From Rahnella aquatilis CIP 78.65 = ATCC 33071 (GTDB lineage: Bacteria > Pseudomonadota > Gammaproteobacteria > Enterobacterales > Enterobacteriaceae), in assembly GCF_000241955.1 (NCBI RefSeq), contig NC_016818.1:2418001-2482000 (forward strand): 64,000 nt of DNA. The letters run 5' to 3'. The notes beneath the pieces are model-generated. The model ran no database searches and was not told the origin of the DNA. It saw only the letters and a program-made list of their open reading frames with translations. A program made the position numbers and the translations under genes. Numbering within the stretch: position 1 is the first letter of the stretch; each line of letters opens with the position of its first letter. Shown piece after piece: positions 41,985 to 51,555 of this stretch.

Positions 41985-44376
41985 ATCCAAACCATCACTT
42001 TCTCAGGCTGAGATGGAAACCTTGTTTTGTACAGGGTTGCAGAGCGGCGTGGGCAAAAGCCAGAAACACGAAAGCGCGGAAAAACACGTCAGCGGGGAAG
42101 CGGTGTATATCGATGACCGGCTGGAGTTCCCTCATCAGTTGCATCTGGTGCCGCTGCTCAGTCCGCACGCGCATGCGGATATTTTGCATATTGATACCGC
42201 ACCTTGTTACACCGTACCGGGCGTGGTGCGGGTAATGACCGCACAAGATGTGCCCGGCAACCCGGATATTGCACCGCTTACTCATGGCGATCCGCTGATG
42301 GCGCAGGGCAGCGTGCAGTATGTCGGCCAGATTGTCCTGGTGGTGGTGGCAACCTCAATGGAAGCCGCCCGTGCCGCGGTGACGCTGGCAAACGTGGAGT
42401 ATCAGCCGCGTGAGGCGGTGCTGACGGTGAAACAGGCGCTGGCGCTGGAACATTATGTCGAGGAACCGCACCAGCATAAGCGTGGCGATGCTGAGATGGC
42501 GCTGGCGTGTGCGCCGCACCGTCTACAGGGTGAACTGGAAATTGGCGGTCAGGAGCACTTTTATCTTGAGACGCAGATTGCCTCAGTAATGCCCGGCGAA
42601 GACGGCGCGATGCTGGTGTACAGCTCGACGCAACATCCGACTGAAGTGCAAAAACTGGTGGCCTCGGTGCTGGATTTGCCGATGCATAAAGTTGTGGTTG
42701 ATATGCGCCGGATGGGCGGCGGTTTTGGCGGTAAAGAGACACAGGCGGCGGGCGCGGCCTGCCTGGCGGCACTGGCGGCACATCTGACCGGACGCCCGGC
42801 AAAAATGCGGCTGTCACGTCAGGATGACATGCTGATCACCGGTAAGCGTCATCCGTTTCATGTCAGTTATGACGTGGGCTTTACCGATGACGGGGTGATT
42901 CAGGGTATCGACATCAAACTGGCGGCCAACTGCGGTTATTCACTGGATCTCTCCGGCTCTATCGTCGATCGCGCCATGTTCCATTCTGATAACGCGTATT
43001 ACCTCGGTGACGCGCTGATCACAGGTTATCGCTGTAAAACCAATATGGCGTCGAATACGGCTTATCGCGGATTCGGCGGCCCGCAGGGCATTGTGGCGAT
43101 TGAGCATATTGTCGATCACATCGCCCGCGAACTGGGGATGGATCCGCTGACGGTGCGTAAAAATAATTACTACGGTCAGGAAACCCGCAACGTGACGCAT
43201 TATCACCAGCCGGTCGGGCAAAACCTGTTGCAGGAGATGACGCAGCAACTGGAAGAGAGCGCAGAATATGCCGCAAGACGTGACGCTGTCACGCAATTTA
43301 ACCGCAGTAATCCTTATCTCAAGAAGGGACTGGCACTGACACCAGTGAAATTCGGCATCTCCTTCACTGCCAGTTTTCTCAATCAGGCAGGCGCACTGGT
43401 GCTGGTGTATACCGACGGCAGTATTCAGCTTAATCACGGTGGCACCGAGATGGGGCAAGGTCTGAACACCAAGGTTGCGCAGGTGGTTGCTGAGGTATTT
43501 CAGGTAGATATCAGTCGTATTCAGATCACCGCGACCGATACCGGCAAAGTGCCCAACACCTCGCCGACGGCCGCTTCATCCGGCGCGGACCTCAACGGTA
43601 AAGCGGCGCAAAATGCGGCGGAAATCATTAAAGGTCGCATGGTTGAGATGCTGATGCGTGTTCATGGTGCGCAGGAAACTGACATCACTTTCAGCAACGG
43701 TCAGGTACGGGTTAAAAATCAGTATCTTAGTTTTGAACAGGTCGCGACTCAGTGCTGGCTGAATCAGGTGCCGCTGTCCAGTACCGGCTATTACAAAACA
43801 CCGAAGATTTTTTACGATCGCAGTAAAGCAGCCGGGCATCCGTTCTATTATTTCTCCTACGGCGCGGCCTGTGCAGAGGTGCTGGTCGATACGTTAACCG
43901 GTGAATATAAGTTGTTGCGGGCAGACATTCTGCATGACGTCGGCGACTCACTGAATCCGGCGATTGATATAGGTCAGGTGGAAGGCGGATTCGTGCAGGG
44001 CATGGGCTGGCTGACCACGGAGGAGCTGGTGTGGAACGACAAAGGGCGCTTAATGACCAGCGGTCCGGCGGCATATAAAATTCCGGCAATTGGCGACATT
44101 CCGCAGGATCTGCGCGTGAAACTGGTGGAGAACCGCAAAAATCCGGAAGACACCGTTTTCCATTCCAAAGCCGTAGGGGAACCGCCGTTTATGCTCGGGA
44201 TTTCCGTCTGGTGTGCCATTAAAGATGCCGTGGCCAGCCTGGCTGATTACCGTGTGCATCCGCACCTCAATGCACCCGCCACCCCGGAAAGAGTGCTTAA
44301 TGCGATAAATCAGTTGCATTTTAAGAGTGACGTTGTCACTTGTGCTGATAATCCTATCGCAAAAGTTGCCAGCTGA
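41977..44376 (+). CDS. xdhB: Xanthine dehydrogenase large subunit (molybdopterin-binding)
   Basis: A 799-residue molybdenum hydroxylase subunit. It has MGGGFGGKETQAA near residue 246, TAYRGFGGPQG near residue 360, the MPT-binding GGTEMGQGLNTKVAQV, and the catalytic glutamate in KAVGEPPFML near residue 730. With XdhA it oxidises hypoxanthine and xanthine to urate. It overlaps xdhA by 8 bp. No uricase or allantoin genes are in the window, so further urate breakdown must be encoded elsewhere. Confidence 0.94.
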   Translation: MSESKPSLSQAEMETLFCTGLQSGVGKSQKHESAEKHVSGEAVYIDDRLEFPHQLHLVPLLSPHAHADILHIDTAPCYTVPGVVRVMTAQDVPGNPDIAPLTHGDPLMAQGSVQYVGQIVLVVVATSMEAARAAVTLANVEYQPREAVLTVKQALALEHYVEEPHQHKRGDAEMALACAPHRLQGELEIGGQEHFYLETQIASVMPGEDGAMLVYSSTQHPTEVQKLVASVLDLPMHKVVVDMRRMGGGFGGKETQAAGAACLAALAAHLTGRPAKMRLSRQDDMLITGKRHPFHVSYDVGFTDDGVIQGIDIKLAANCGYSLDLSGSIVDRAMFHSDNAYYLGDALITGYRCKTNMASNTAYRGFGGPQGIVAIEHIVDHIARELGMDPLTVRKNNYYGQETRNVTHYHQPVGQNLLQEMTQQLEESAEYAARRDAVTQFNRSNPYLKKGLALTPVKFGISFTASFLNQAGALVLVYTDGSIQLNHGGTEMGQGLNTKVAQVVAEVFQVDISRIQITATDTGKVPNTSPTAASSGADLNGKAAQNAAEIIKGRMVEMLMRVHGAQETDITFSNGQVRVKNQYLSFEQVATQCWLNQVPLSSTGYYKTPKIFYDRSKAAGHPFYYFSYGAACAEVLVDTLTGEYKLLRADILHDVGDSLNPAIDIGQVEGGFVQGMGWLTTEELVWNDKGRLMTSGPAAYKIPAIGDIPQDLRVKLVENRKNPEDTVFHSKAVGEPPFMLGISVWCAIKDAVASLADYRVHPHLNAPATPERVLNAINQLHFKSDVVTCADNPIAKVAS

Positions 44377-44386
44377 GGAGGTTCTC

Positions 44387-45178
44387 ATGCGTACTGATGA
44401 CTGGGTCACCCGTTTACATGATCTGCAACGTCGCGGGGAACCGTGCGTGGTGGCGACATTAGTGGAGAATCAGGGCTCCACACCACGTGATGCAGGCAGC
44501 AAAATGCTGATCACCGCTGACCAGCAATTTTATACGCTGGGTGGCGGCAATCTTGAGTTTCAGGTGACGGCCATTGCCCGCGAGATGTTGCAGGAGGGCG
44601 TGAAAACCAGCCGCTTCGAGCGTTTTTCATTAGGGGCCCGGCTCGGACAATGTTGCGGAGGCATGGCGTCAGTGTTGCTTGAACCGCTGGGGCAACCTCA
44701 GCCGCACGTTGTAGTTTACGGTGCAGGTCATGTCGGGCGGGCACTGGTGAATATTCTCACCACCTTACCGTGTCGCATTACCTGGGTAGATGCCCGTGCC
44801 AGTGAGTTTCCGGCACGGGTAGACCCGCACGTCACCTGCCTTGTGGATGAGGAACCCGAAAGCACGGTGGCGCAGATGCCCGCTGACAGTTATTTCATGG
44901 TGCTGACGCACGATCACCAGCTGGATTTTGCCCTGAGTGAGCGCATCCTGAAGCGCGGCGATTTTCGCTATTTCGGGCTGATTGGCTCGGATACCAAGCG
45001 TAAACGCTTTGATTACCGCTTATCGGGGAAAGGGATTTCGGCGGAGCAACTGGCGAGAATGCGTTGTCCGGTGGGGCTGCCCGATGTGCGCGGCAAACTC
45101 CCGGCAGAAATTGCCGTGGCGATTGCCGGGGAATTTATCGCCGCATATGGTGCGCACGCGAAGATTTTGCAAACCTGA
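44387..45178 (+). CDS. xdhC: Xanthine dehydrogenase accessory protein XdhC
   Basis: A 263-residue XdhC/CoxI protein. The N-terminal part shows GEPCVVATLVENQGSTPRDA and the conserved LGQCCGGMASVLLEPL; the C-terminal Rossmann part has VVVYGAGHVGRALVNIL and FGLIGSDTKRKRF. It binds molybdenum cofactor, supports its sulfuration and inserts it into XdhB. The ATG at 44387 follows GAGGAGG, 10 bp after the xdhB stop. It closes the guaD-tetR-xdhABC operon. Confidence 0.93.
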   Translation: MRTDDWVTRLHDLQRRGEPCVVATLVENQGSTPRDAGSKMLITADQQFYTLGGGNLEFQVTAIAREMLQEGVKTSRFERFSLGARLGQCCGGMASVLLEPLGQPQPHVVVYGAGHVGRALVNILTTLPCRITWVDARASEFPARVDPHVTCLVDEEPESTVAQMPADSYFMVLTHDHQLDFALSERILKRGDFRYFGLIGSDTKRKRFDYRLSGKGISAEQLARMRCPVGLPDVRGKLPAEIAVAIAGEFIAAYGAHAKILQT

Positions 45179-45231
45179 ATGGTTTCACTTCTCAGCCAGT
45201 TCATAAAACAGTCACAAAACCGCAGTAATTT

Positions 45232-45270
45232 GTTTCCTCATTGAACGGGCCAGTGCCGCCTTGAGGAAAC
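45232..45270 (+). promoter_or_regulatory. Leader inverted repeat covering the ribosome site of the Fe/phosphonate-type ABC operon
   Basis: GTTTCCTCA (45232-45240) pairs with TGAGGAAAC (45262-45270), which contains the GAGG ribosome site of the ATPase gene at 45280. A hairpin here would hide the Shine-Dalgarno sequence; alternatively it is a protein operator. No known riboswitch was recognised. Confidence 0.45.
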
Positions 45271-45279
45271 ATCCGACGC

Positions 45280-46347
45280 ATGTCTGCCATCCAGATTTCC
45301 CACCTGAGTAAATCCTTTACCACGCAACCGGTGCTCAATGACGTCTCGCTGCATATTCACCACGGTGAATTTGTGGCGGTGCTCGGCCCTTCAGGCTGTG
45401 GCAAAACCACGTTGCTGCGCACCGTTGCCGGTTTCGAACCGGTGAACAGTGGCACCATCACTGTCGGTGAACGTTTGTTTTCATCCACAGAAGTACATGT
45501 GCCACCGGAAAAGCGCGAGCTGGGCATTGTGTTTCAGAACTACGCGTTGTGGCCGCATATGTCGGTGGAAGAAAACGTTGCTTACAGCCTGAAAGTGACA
45601 GGGATGGATCGCAATGAGCGGCGGACGCGAACGCAGGATGCACTGGCGCTGGTGGGGCTGAGCGATTATGCCCTACGCCGTCCTTCAGATTTGTCCGGTG
45701 GGCAGCGACAACGTGTGGCGCTGGCACGTTGTCTGGTCACACGCCCCGGCGTGGTGCTGCTGGATGAGCCGCTGGCGAATCTGGATGTGCATTTACGTGC
45801 GGCGATGGAAGAAGAGTTCCGGCGTTTTCATCAGCATACCGGCGCAACGCTTTTGTATATCACCCACGATCAGCAGGAAGCGATGGCGATGGCTGACCGT
45901 GTAGTGGTGATGAACGAGGGCAAAGTGATGCAGTTTGCCACGCCGCAAACGCTGTACCGGGAGCCGGCTAACGAGATGGTGGCGACGTTTATCGACGACG
46001 GCCGACTTATCCCGGCACAAAATATTCAGCCCGCCGGCAACGGCACTGCCTGGGCTGATGTGTTCGGTATGCGTATCCGCTTACGGGCTTCGGCAGATCA
46101 GATAATGGTGAGTGAGGCGCAGGTGTGTGTCCATGCTGCTGATTTACGTTTTGCTCAGAACGGTGAGCCGGGTATCGCTGCACGGGTTACACGGGAGATT
46201 TACCGCGGCGGCTATCACCAGATTGACCTCGCGCCAGTCAGTGAGCCTGCACTGAAGCTTTCCCTTCATTCCTCTGTTTCGCTTAACAGTTATTCGGGTG
46301 ACATTGTCACGTTTGTCATTACCGACGGCTGGATCCTTCCCCAATAA
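45280..46347 (+). CDS. ABC transporter ATPase, Fe(III)/2-aminoethylphosphonate/spermidine type
   Basis: A 355-residue ATPase. It has Walker A GPSGCGKTTLLRTVAG, signature LSGGQRQRVALARCLVT, Walker B VVLLDEPLANLDVHLR, switch His in ITHDQQEAMAMAD, and a C-terminal TOBE-like domain from about residue 240. FbpC, PhnT and PotA all belong to this group. It leads an operon with a binding protein and a double-length permease. No Fur box was seen upstream, which weakens an iron assignment. Confidence 0.88.
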   Translation: MSAIQISHLSKSFTTQPVLNDVSLHIHHGEFVAVLGPSGCGKTTLLRTVAGFEPVNSGTITVGERLFSSTEVHVPPEKRELGIVFQNYALWPHMSVEENVAYSLKVTGMDRNERRTRTQDALALVGLSDYALRRPSDLSGGQRQRVALARCLVTRPGVVLLDEPLANLDVHLRAAMEEEFRRFHQHTGATLLYITHDQQEAMAMADRVVVMNEGKVMQFATPQTLYREPANEMVATFIDDGRLIPAQNIQPAGNGTAWADVFGMRIRLRASADQIMVSEAQVCVHAADLRFAQNGEPGIAARVTREIYRGGYHQIDLAPVSEPALKLSLHSSVSLNSYSGDIVTFVITDGWILPQ

Positions 46348-46371
46348 TTTTCCCATTCTAAGGACAGGGCT

Positions 46372-47370
46372 ATGCATATTTTAAAAACCATCACGTTATC
46401 TTTGAGCGCATTGCTGATTTGCGCCGCGCAGGGACAGGCATATGCTGCCGAAACCGCTTCCGGAAAGCTGGTGGTCTATACCTCCCAGGCGCCGGAAATT
46501 GCCCAGCAAACGATTGATGCCTTCAAGGCGGCTTACCCGAACGTGCAGGTGGAATGGACGCGCAACGGCACCACGCAACTGATGAATATTTTGCAAACCG
46601 AAATGATGGCCGGAGACGTGAAAGCTGATGTGCTGCTGGTGGCGGACTCCATCAATCTGGGCGCTTTGAAAAAAGACGGCAAACTGATGGCCTATACCGA
46701 TGCGCTGGTGGGAGATATCAGCCCGGATTTTTACGACAAAGATAAAACCTGGTTTGGGACTAAAATTATCGCCACGGTTATTGCCTATAACACGAAAAAC
46801 GCCGTACCGGTTGACAGCTGGATGGCGCTGACCGAACCGCAAAACAAAGGTCAGGTGGCGGTGCCAAGCCCGCTGTATTCCGGGGCGGCGTTGTATCACC
46901 TGCATACGGCCATTAATACGCCGGATATCGGCTGGGCGTTTTATCAGAAACTGGCGCAGAACGGTATTACCCCTGAAGGCGGCAACGGCCCGGCGCTGAA
47001 AGCGGTGGCGAGCGGTATGGCGAAGTACGGCGTGATTACCGATGCTGATATCATCCGCGCTAAAAAGCAGGGCTCGCCGATTGATCTGGTATATCCGAAA
47101 GAAGGCGTTTCATTTGTGACTGAGCCGGTAGCCATTCTTGCCGGGGCACATAACGTGCCTGCGGCGAAGGCGTTTGTTGATTTCATGCTGTCACCTCAGG
47201 GCCAGCAATGGGTCGCGAAACAAGGTAACCGGCCGATTGATACCCGCGTTGCGGCACCTGAAGGCTTCGCTCCGCTGGATTCGATTAAGCTGCTGACGCT
47301 GGATTCGGACAAAGCGGTGGCGGATGATAAAGAAGTTCGCGCCAAATTCACTGAAATCTTCGGCGGCTGA
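46372..47370 (+). CDS. ABC transporter periplasmic binding protein, FbpA/PhnS-like
   Basis: A 332-residue exported protein with a signal peptide to about residue 25 (QGQAYA). The mature start KLVVYTSQAPEIAQQTIDAF and the VIAYNTKN and VPSPLYSGAALYHL segments place it among FbpA/AfuA/PhnS proteins. The canonical paired tyrosines of iron-binding FbpA are not clearly present, so a phosphonate or other organic ligand is at least as likely. It follows the ATPase gene by 24 bp. Confidence 0.8.
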   Translation: MHILKTITLSLSALLICAAQGQAYAAETASGKLVVYTSQAPEIAQQTIDAFKAAYPNVQVEWTRNGTTQLMNILQTEMMAGDVKADVLLVADSINLGALKKDGKLMAYTDALVGDISPDFYDKDKTWFGTKIIATVIAYNTKNAVPVDSWMALTEPQNKGQVAVPSPLYSGAALYHLHTAINTPDIGWAFYQKLAQNGITPEGGNGPALKAVASGMAKYGVITDADIIRAKKQGSPIDLVYPKEGVSFVTEPVAILAGAHNVPAAKAFVDFMLSPQGQQWVAKQGNRPIDTRVAAPEGFAPLDSIKLLTLDSDKAVADDKEVRAKFTEIFGG

Positions 47371-47389
47371 CAGCCCAAAGGACAGGCAG

Positions 47390-49120
47390 ATGAGCGTGAT
47401 GAGTGAAATTCAGCGCCGCGTCACCCCCTCGCGCCGGTTCTGGCCGGGCAGTGAGAAGGGGGTACTTTGGGCTCTGACGCTGTTGATCGGGTTATTGTCG
47501 ATAGCGCCCCTGATGCGGCTGGTCTGGGCGGCCATTGCCCCGGAAGGTGTGCCGGACATCGCCCGGTTCAGCCATTTACTGGGTACCCGAAAAGTTCTGA
47601 CCGCCACGCTGAATACGCTGTCGATTGCCGTCATCTCAACCCTTCTGGCGATGGTGCTGGGCACGGTGGCGGCGCTGCTTATCGCACTGACCAATCTGCG
47701 CGGTAAGCAGGCCTGGGTATTTACTTTTATTCTGCCACTGATGATCCCGCCGCAGGTGACTGCACTGGCGTGGGTTCAGGCACTTTCGCCATCCAGTCCG
47801 GTATTGCAATGGCTGGGGTTAACGCTGCCCGCCGGTTCGCCTTCACCGCTGTATTCGCTGACCGGCATTATTGTCCTGCTGGGATTGCACAATGCACCGC
47901 TGGTTTTCCTGATGGTGCGGGCCGGGTTGCGCAGGTTACCGGCCGAGCTGGTGGAAGCCGCGCGCTGTGGCGGGGCACAGCCGTGGCGGGTGTTGTTTAC
48001 CGTGATTTTACCGCTGGTGCGTCCGGCTATTTTTGCCGGTGCGGCGCTGTCGTTTGTTACCGCAGCGGGTAACTTTGGTATTCAGGCTATGCTTGGTATT
48101 CCCGGTCGTATCCCGACGCTGATCACGCTGGTTTACCAGCAACTTAACAGCGCGGGGGCGTCGGCGCTGACGGATATGGCGGTGCTTTCGCTGCTGATTG
48201 CCGCGATTACGCTTGCCGGGCTGATGTTCAGCCGCTGGCTGGGCGGGCGGCAGGATGTGCGTGTGACAGGGACGCCGCGTGCGCTGCATCAGTCTCTGGG
48301 GCGCTGGCGTTTACCGGTAGAAATGACGGCCTGGTTGTGGATGTTGATGACGCTGTTGCTGCCGCTTTCCGCGCTGATGACCACCTCCCTGACCACGGGT
48401 TTTGGTCAGGCGCTGACCCTGCAGAGTCTGACGCTGAGCAACTATGCCAATGCGCTGTTCGGGTATCCGGCAATCCGCCATGCCTTTATGACCAGCCTCG
48501 GGCTGACCGTGATAACCGCGCTGATCCTGACACTTTCCTCGTTGTTTCTGGCGTATTTCCTGAGCTGGCAGCGAACGCGGCTGGTGCGTATTTTGCAGCT
48601 GTCGACAGAGCTGGCTTACGCGTTGCCGGGGATTGTGACCGGGATTGCGGCGATCCTGTTTTTCCTCAAACCTTTGCCACTGGTGCATATCAGCCTTTAC
48701 GGCACGGTATGGATTATCCTTGCGGCTTATCTTTCCAGTTTTATGGCTCTGGTGCTTCGTCCGACACTGGCTGGTTTTGCGCAAATCGAGCGTTCGCTGG
48801 ATGAGGCCGCACAAATATTCGGTGCCGGTTTCCTGCAACGGATGCGCGACATAGTGATGCCACTGGCGGCGCCGTCGGCCATGGCAGGAACGATTCTGGT
48901 GTTCCTCACCGCGCTGAATGAAATTCAGGTGTCGATTCTGCTGGTAACCTCCGGCACGCAAACGCTCGGACCGATGATTGTGTTTCTTGATGAGGGCGGT
49001 TCTTCCACGCTGGCCGCAGCCGTGGGGTGCCTGATGATTGGTGTGGTGCTGGTCTTTATGCTGCTGGCTTCGCTGTTTGCACGTCGTCTGCCGGAAGGCG
49101 TATTGCCGTGGCGCGTCTGA
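47390..49120 (+). CDS. ABC transporter permease with two fused permease domains (FbpB type)
   Basis: A 576-residue membrane protein with about twelve helices, two BPD_transp_1 units in tandem. EAA loops are ELVEAARCGGAQPWRVLFTV in the first half and SLDEAAQIFGAGFLQRMRDI in the second. One gene thus supplies the whole channel for the ATPase and binding protein upstream. The ATG at 47390 follows AAAGGACAG, 20 bp past the binding-protein stop. Confidence 0.9.
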   Translation: MSVMSEIQRRVTPSRRFWPGSEKGVLWALTLLIGLLSIAPLMRLVWAAIAPEGVPDIARFSHLLGTRKVLTATLNTLSIAVISTLLAMVLGTVAALLIALTNLRGKQAWVFTFILPLMIPPQVTALAWVQALSPSSPVLQWLGLTLPAGSPSPLYSLTGIIVLLGLHNAPLVFLMVRAGLRRLPAELVEAARCGGAQPWRVLFTVILPLVRPAIFAGAALSFVTAAGNFGIQAMLGIPGRIPTLITLVYQQLNSAGASALTDMAVLSLLIAAITLAGLMFSRWLGGRQDVRVTGTPRALHQSLGRWRLPVEMTAWLWMLMTLLLPLSALMTTSLTTGFGQALTLQSLTLSNYANALFGYPAIRHAFMTSLGLTVITALILTLSSLFLAYFLSWQRTRLVRILQLSTELAYALPGIVTGIAAILFFLKPLPLVHISLYGTVWIILAAYLSSFMALVLRPTLAGFAQIERSLDEAAQIFGAGFLQRMRDIVMPLAAPSAMAGTILVFLTALNEIQVSILLVTSGTQTLGPMIVFLDEGGSSTLAAAVGCLMIGVVLVFMLLASLFARRLPEGVLPWRV

Positions 49121-49129
49121 AACGAAAAA

Positions 49130-49155
49130 GCCTGCTGCACAAACCCGCAGCAGGC
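49130..49155. terminator. Terminator between ABC permease and the convergent membrane-protein gene
   Basis: GCCTGCTGC-ACAAACCC-GCAGCAGGC. On the minus strand it is followed by TTTTT and so terminates the 49770-49162 gene; on the plus strand AGAATTTT follows, so it may work both ways. Confidence 0.85.
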
Positions 49156-49161
49156 AGAATT

Positions 49162-49770
49162 TTACAGGGTTTTCAGTGGTTCACTGCGCTGCCAGAAGGC
49201 AACTGCAGAACCCAGACACAACAGATAACCCATCAGTTCGGTGCCTTCTTCGACAATATTTTTCACTGTCCGCACATATTCGCCCTGCATCACCACTCGC
49301 CAGATCATGTTCATCCCAAAGACCCGTGAGAACACCAGGATCAGTACCAGACCGCAAACCATATAATGACAGGCCGGATGAACCAGAAAAGCTGACAATC
49401 CGCGCAGGCTGGTTTTCGGCGTGATGCAGGCCCAGGCGATACAATAGGCCGCGAACAGGCTGGCGAAATACACCCATGAGCCATAGTGAATCAGGTCAAA
49501 CAAAGCATCGAGCTCACGGATCAACATGCAGCTGAAGAATCCGCCAATCAGGATCATGCCTCCGCGCAATGCCGGATGATTTCTGGCCTGTAAGAAAAAC
49601 AATGCGCTGATGGTCAGCAGTGAAAGTTCCTGAAGAAATTCTGTGGCGGAAATTTCCTGTATGCCGTCTTTAAATACGGCCACATCCAGCCAGATCACCA
49701 GCGCGGTACACACGGCTCCCAGTGCTAATAAGATAAAATTGAGTAAGTGCTTCAAAAGAACGTGTTTCAT
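49162..49770 (-). CDS. Six-helix inner-membrane protein of unknown function
   Basis: A 202-residue protein with about six hydrophobic helices: residues 8-28 (NFILLALGAVCTALVIWL), then LLTISALFFLQA, GGMILIGGFFSCMLI, VYFASLFAAYCIAWA, HYMVCGLVLILVFSRVFG and GYLLCLGSAVAFW. Conserved-looking acidic residues lie in ATEFLQE and RELDALFD. No family was recognised. The ATG at 49770 follows AGGACA; the frame extends 31 codons upstream without a ribosome site. It is a single-gene unit, convergent with the ABC operon. Confidence 0.7.
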   Translation of the reverse strand: MKHVLLKHLLNFILLALGAVCTALVIWLDVAVFKDGIQEISATEFLQELSLLTISALFFLQARNHPALRGGMILIGGFFSCMLIRELDALFDLIHYGSWVYFASLFAAYCIAWACITPKTSLRGLSAFLVHPACHYMVCGLVLILVFSRVFGMNMIWRVVMQGEYVRTVKNIVEEGTELMGYLLCLGSAVAFWQRSEPLKTL

Positions 49771-50034
49771 TATTGTCCTGTTTTCAATACGTTGGCATGC
49801 ATACTTACATGCTCTGAAAATTTGTCTGCGTAGCGTGAGGTATTGCAAGGATACGGAAGGCAATAACAGGGATATTGTGAATGCGTGCGGGAATGATAAT
49901 TACAATGAATCTTATGTGCTATTTATTGAGATTTGTTACATGATTTGAAAGTGCATATCATTTACTAATGACGAACGCGGGCAGATGGTGATAGGTTGCA
50001 CGGAAACTGCCAGAAAGAGGCCATTTAGTCATCC

Positions 50035-50730
50035 ATGAGTAATCCAACTACAACCGCCAAGCAGCTGGAAGTTCAGCGCATTGTCGATGTTCTGTCTAAA
50101 GCTATCGCGCAGCAACGCCTGCGTCCGGGTACCCGTCTGGTGGAATCACAGCTTGTTGACGCACTCAGTGCCAACCGTAACCACGTTCAGGTGGCGTTAC
50201 AGCGTCTGGCAATGCAACGCATTGTGACCATCGAACCTAACCGTGGTGCCATGGTGGCGCAACCGACCGCCAAAGAAGCGCGTGAAGTGTTTATTGCCCG
50301 TCGTGCTATCGAACGGGCGATTGTTGAGTGCATCGGGCCGGATGTGATCCGGCGTCACCGTCACCGTATTACCGGTCATTTACGCGGAGAACGTGAAGCT
50401 GTCCAGTCCGAAGACCGGCGCGCCATTGTGCGGGAGTTGAGTGAATTTCATCTGATTCTCGGGGAAATTTCGGGCAATGATGTCCTGAGTGAAATTCTGT
50501 CGAACCTGATGGTGCGCAGTTCCCTGATTGTGGCGCTGTACCAGCGTAACGAAGTGCCGTCGTGCCAGTGTGATGAACATCAGGCGATTATCGATGCGCT
50601 CGAAGCGGGGGACAATACGCAGGCGGCGGAAATTATGCAGGAACATCTGGATGACCTGGAAGGGGTGTTGGATCTTGATGACGAGGCCGCCGGAGAGGTC
50701 AATCTGCGTCAGGTGCTGTCTGATTTATAA
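50035..50730 (+). CDS. GntR-family (FadR/FCD subfamily) transcriptional regulator
   Basis: A 231-residue regulator. The winged HTH is at about residues 10-75 (RLRPGTRLVESQLVDAL, NRNHVQVALQRLAMQRIV). The all-helical FCD ligand domain has the metal-ligand pattern EFHLILGEI, DEHQAIIDALE and QEHLDDLE. Its targets are not obvious; the purine operon, the Fe/phosphonate-type ABC operon and fetAB are all nearby. Klebsiella purine clusters include a GntR regulator (HpxS), a possible parallel only. Confidence 0.85.
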   Translation: MSNPTTTAKQLEVQRIVDVLSKAIAQQRLRPGTRLVESQLVDALSANRNHVQVALQRLAMQRIVTIEPNRGAMVAQPTAKEAREVFIARRAIERAIVECIGPDVIRRHRHRITGHLRGEREAVQSEDRRAIVRELSEFHLILGEISGNDVLSEILSNLMVRSSLIVALYQRNEVPSCQCDEHQAIIDALEAGDNTQAAEIMQEHLDDLEGVLDLDDEAAGEVNLRQVLSDL

Positions 50731-50743
50731 CGCCTGAAAAGTC

Positions 50744-50771
50744 TGCCCGCCGGTTTATTTGCCTGCGGGCA
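50744..50771. terminator. Weak hairpin between gntR and fetB
   Basis: TGCCCGC-N14-GCGGGCA, in the 51-bp gap of two convergent genes. The loop is long and no T-run follows, so terminator function is uncertain. Confidence 0.4.
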
Positions 50772-50781
50772 AAGACACGTT

Positions 50782-51555
50782 TTACGATGATTTCAAATCG
50801 CGCAATTGTGCACGGTTATTGTAGAAACGTTTGTAGGCGAGATAGCCGGCAATGATCGTTGATAAACTCGCGGTCGCCAGCAGCATAAACGTCACCATAA
50901 TCTGATATTTAATGGCTTTCACCGGGTCGATACCCGCAAAAATCAGCCCGGACATCATGCCCGGCAGGCTGACGATGCCGACGGTTTTCGCCGCATCCAC
51001 GGTCGGGATCATCGCGGCACGAATGCTGTCGCGGATAATCCGGCCGGAGGCCATTTTTACCGGCGCGCCGAGGCTCAGCATCTCGAGGATCTTTTGCTGA
51101 TTATCCAGAAAACGCTGGTTAAGATTGCTGTAACACAGCCCGACCGCCACCATCGCATTCCCGGCAATCATCCCCGAAATGGGGATCACCTGCATTGGCA
51201 GGAATTCGATTGAACCGCTGAGGATCAGAATCATTAATGTCAGTGCGGTACCCGCCGTAATGGCGATAAACGAAATGACAAATCCGTTATCGATATTACG
51301 GCTGCGTTTTTTAGCATTCAGCGCGGCATTCACGCAGATAAACAGCACCATCAGTACGGTTAACAGGCTGTTATTAATATCAAAAATGTATTTGAGGACA
51401 TAGCCGACAATCACCAGTTGTACGATAGCGCGGGCAACGCTCCAGATGATGTCTTTTTCCAGCCCAAGCTTTTCTTTCTTGCTGACGAGCAGGGCGACGA
51501 CGACCAGGATCAGCGCGAGAGCCAGTGACTGGTTGGTAATATTATGCTGATTCAT
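50782..51555 (-). CDS. fetB: Iron export ABC transporter permease FetB (YbbM)
   Basis: A 257-residue membrane protein of the UPF0014 family with seven or so helices. It shows VARAIVQLVIVGYVLKYIF near residue 42, PISGMIAGNAMVAVGL near residue 130 and VSLPGMMSGLIFAGIDPVKA near residue 196, all family hallmarks. With FetA it protects E. coli against iron-mediated oxidative stress, probably by iron export. It overlaps fetA by 14 bp. Confidence 0.9.
   Translation of the reverse strand: MNQHNITNQSLALALILVVVALLVSKKEKLGLEKDIIWSVARAIVQLVIVGYVLKYIFDINNSLLTVLMVLFICVNAALNAKKRSRNIDNGFVISFIAITAGTALTLMILILSGSIEFLPMQVIPISGMIAGNAMVAVGLCYSNLNQRFLDNQQKILEMLSLGAPVKMASGRIIRDSIRAAMIPTVDAAKTVGIVSLPGMMSGLIFAGIDPVKAIKYQIMVTFMLLATASLSTIIAGYLAYKRFYNNRAQLRDLKSS

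Noticed and set aside
46372..47370. Calling the binding protein a ferric-iron binder (FbpA/AfuA).
   Set aside because: The paired iron-ligand tyrosines are not evident and there is no Fur box; ligand left open.
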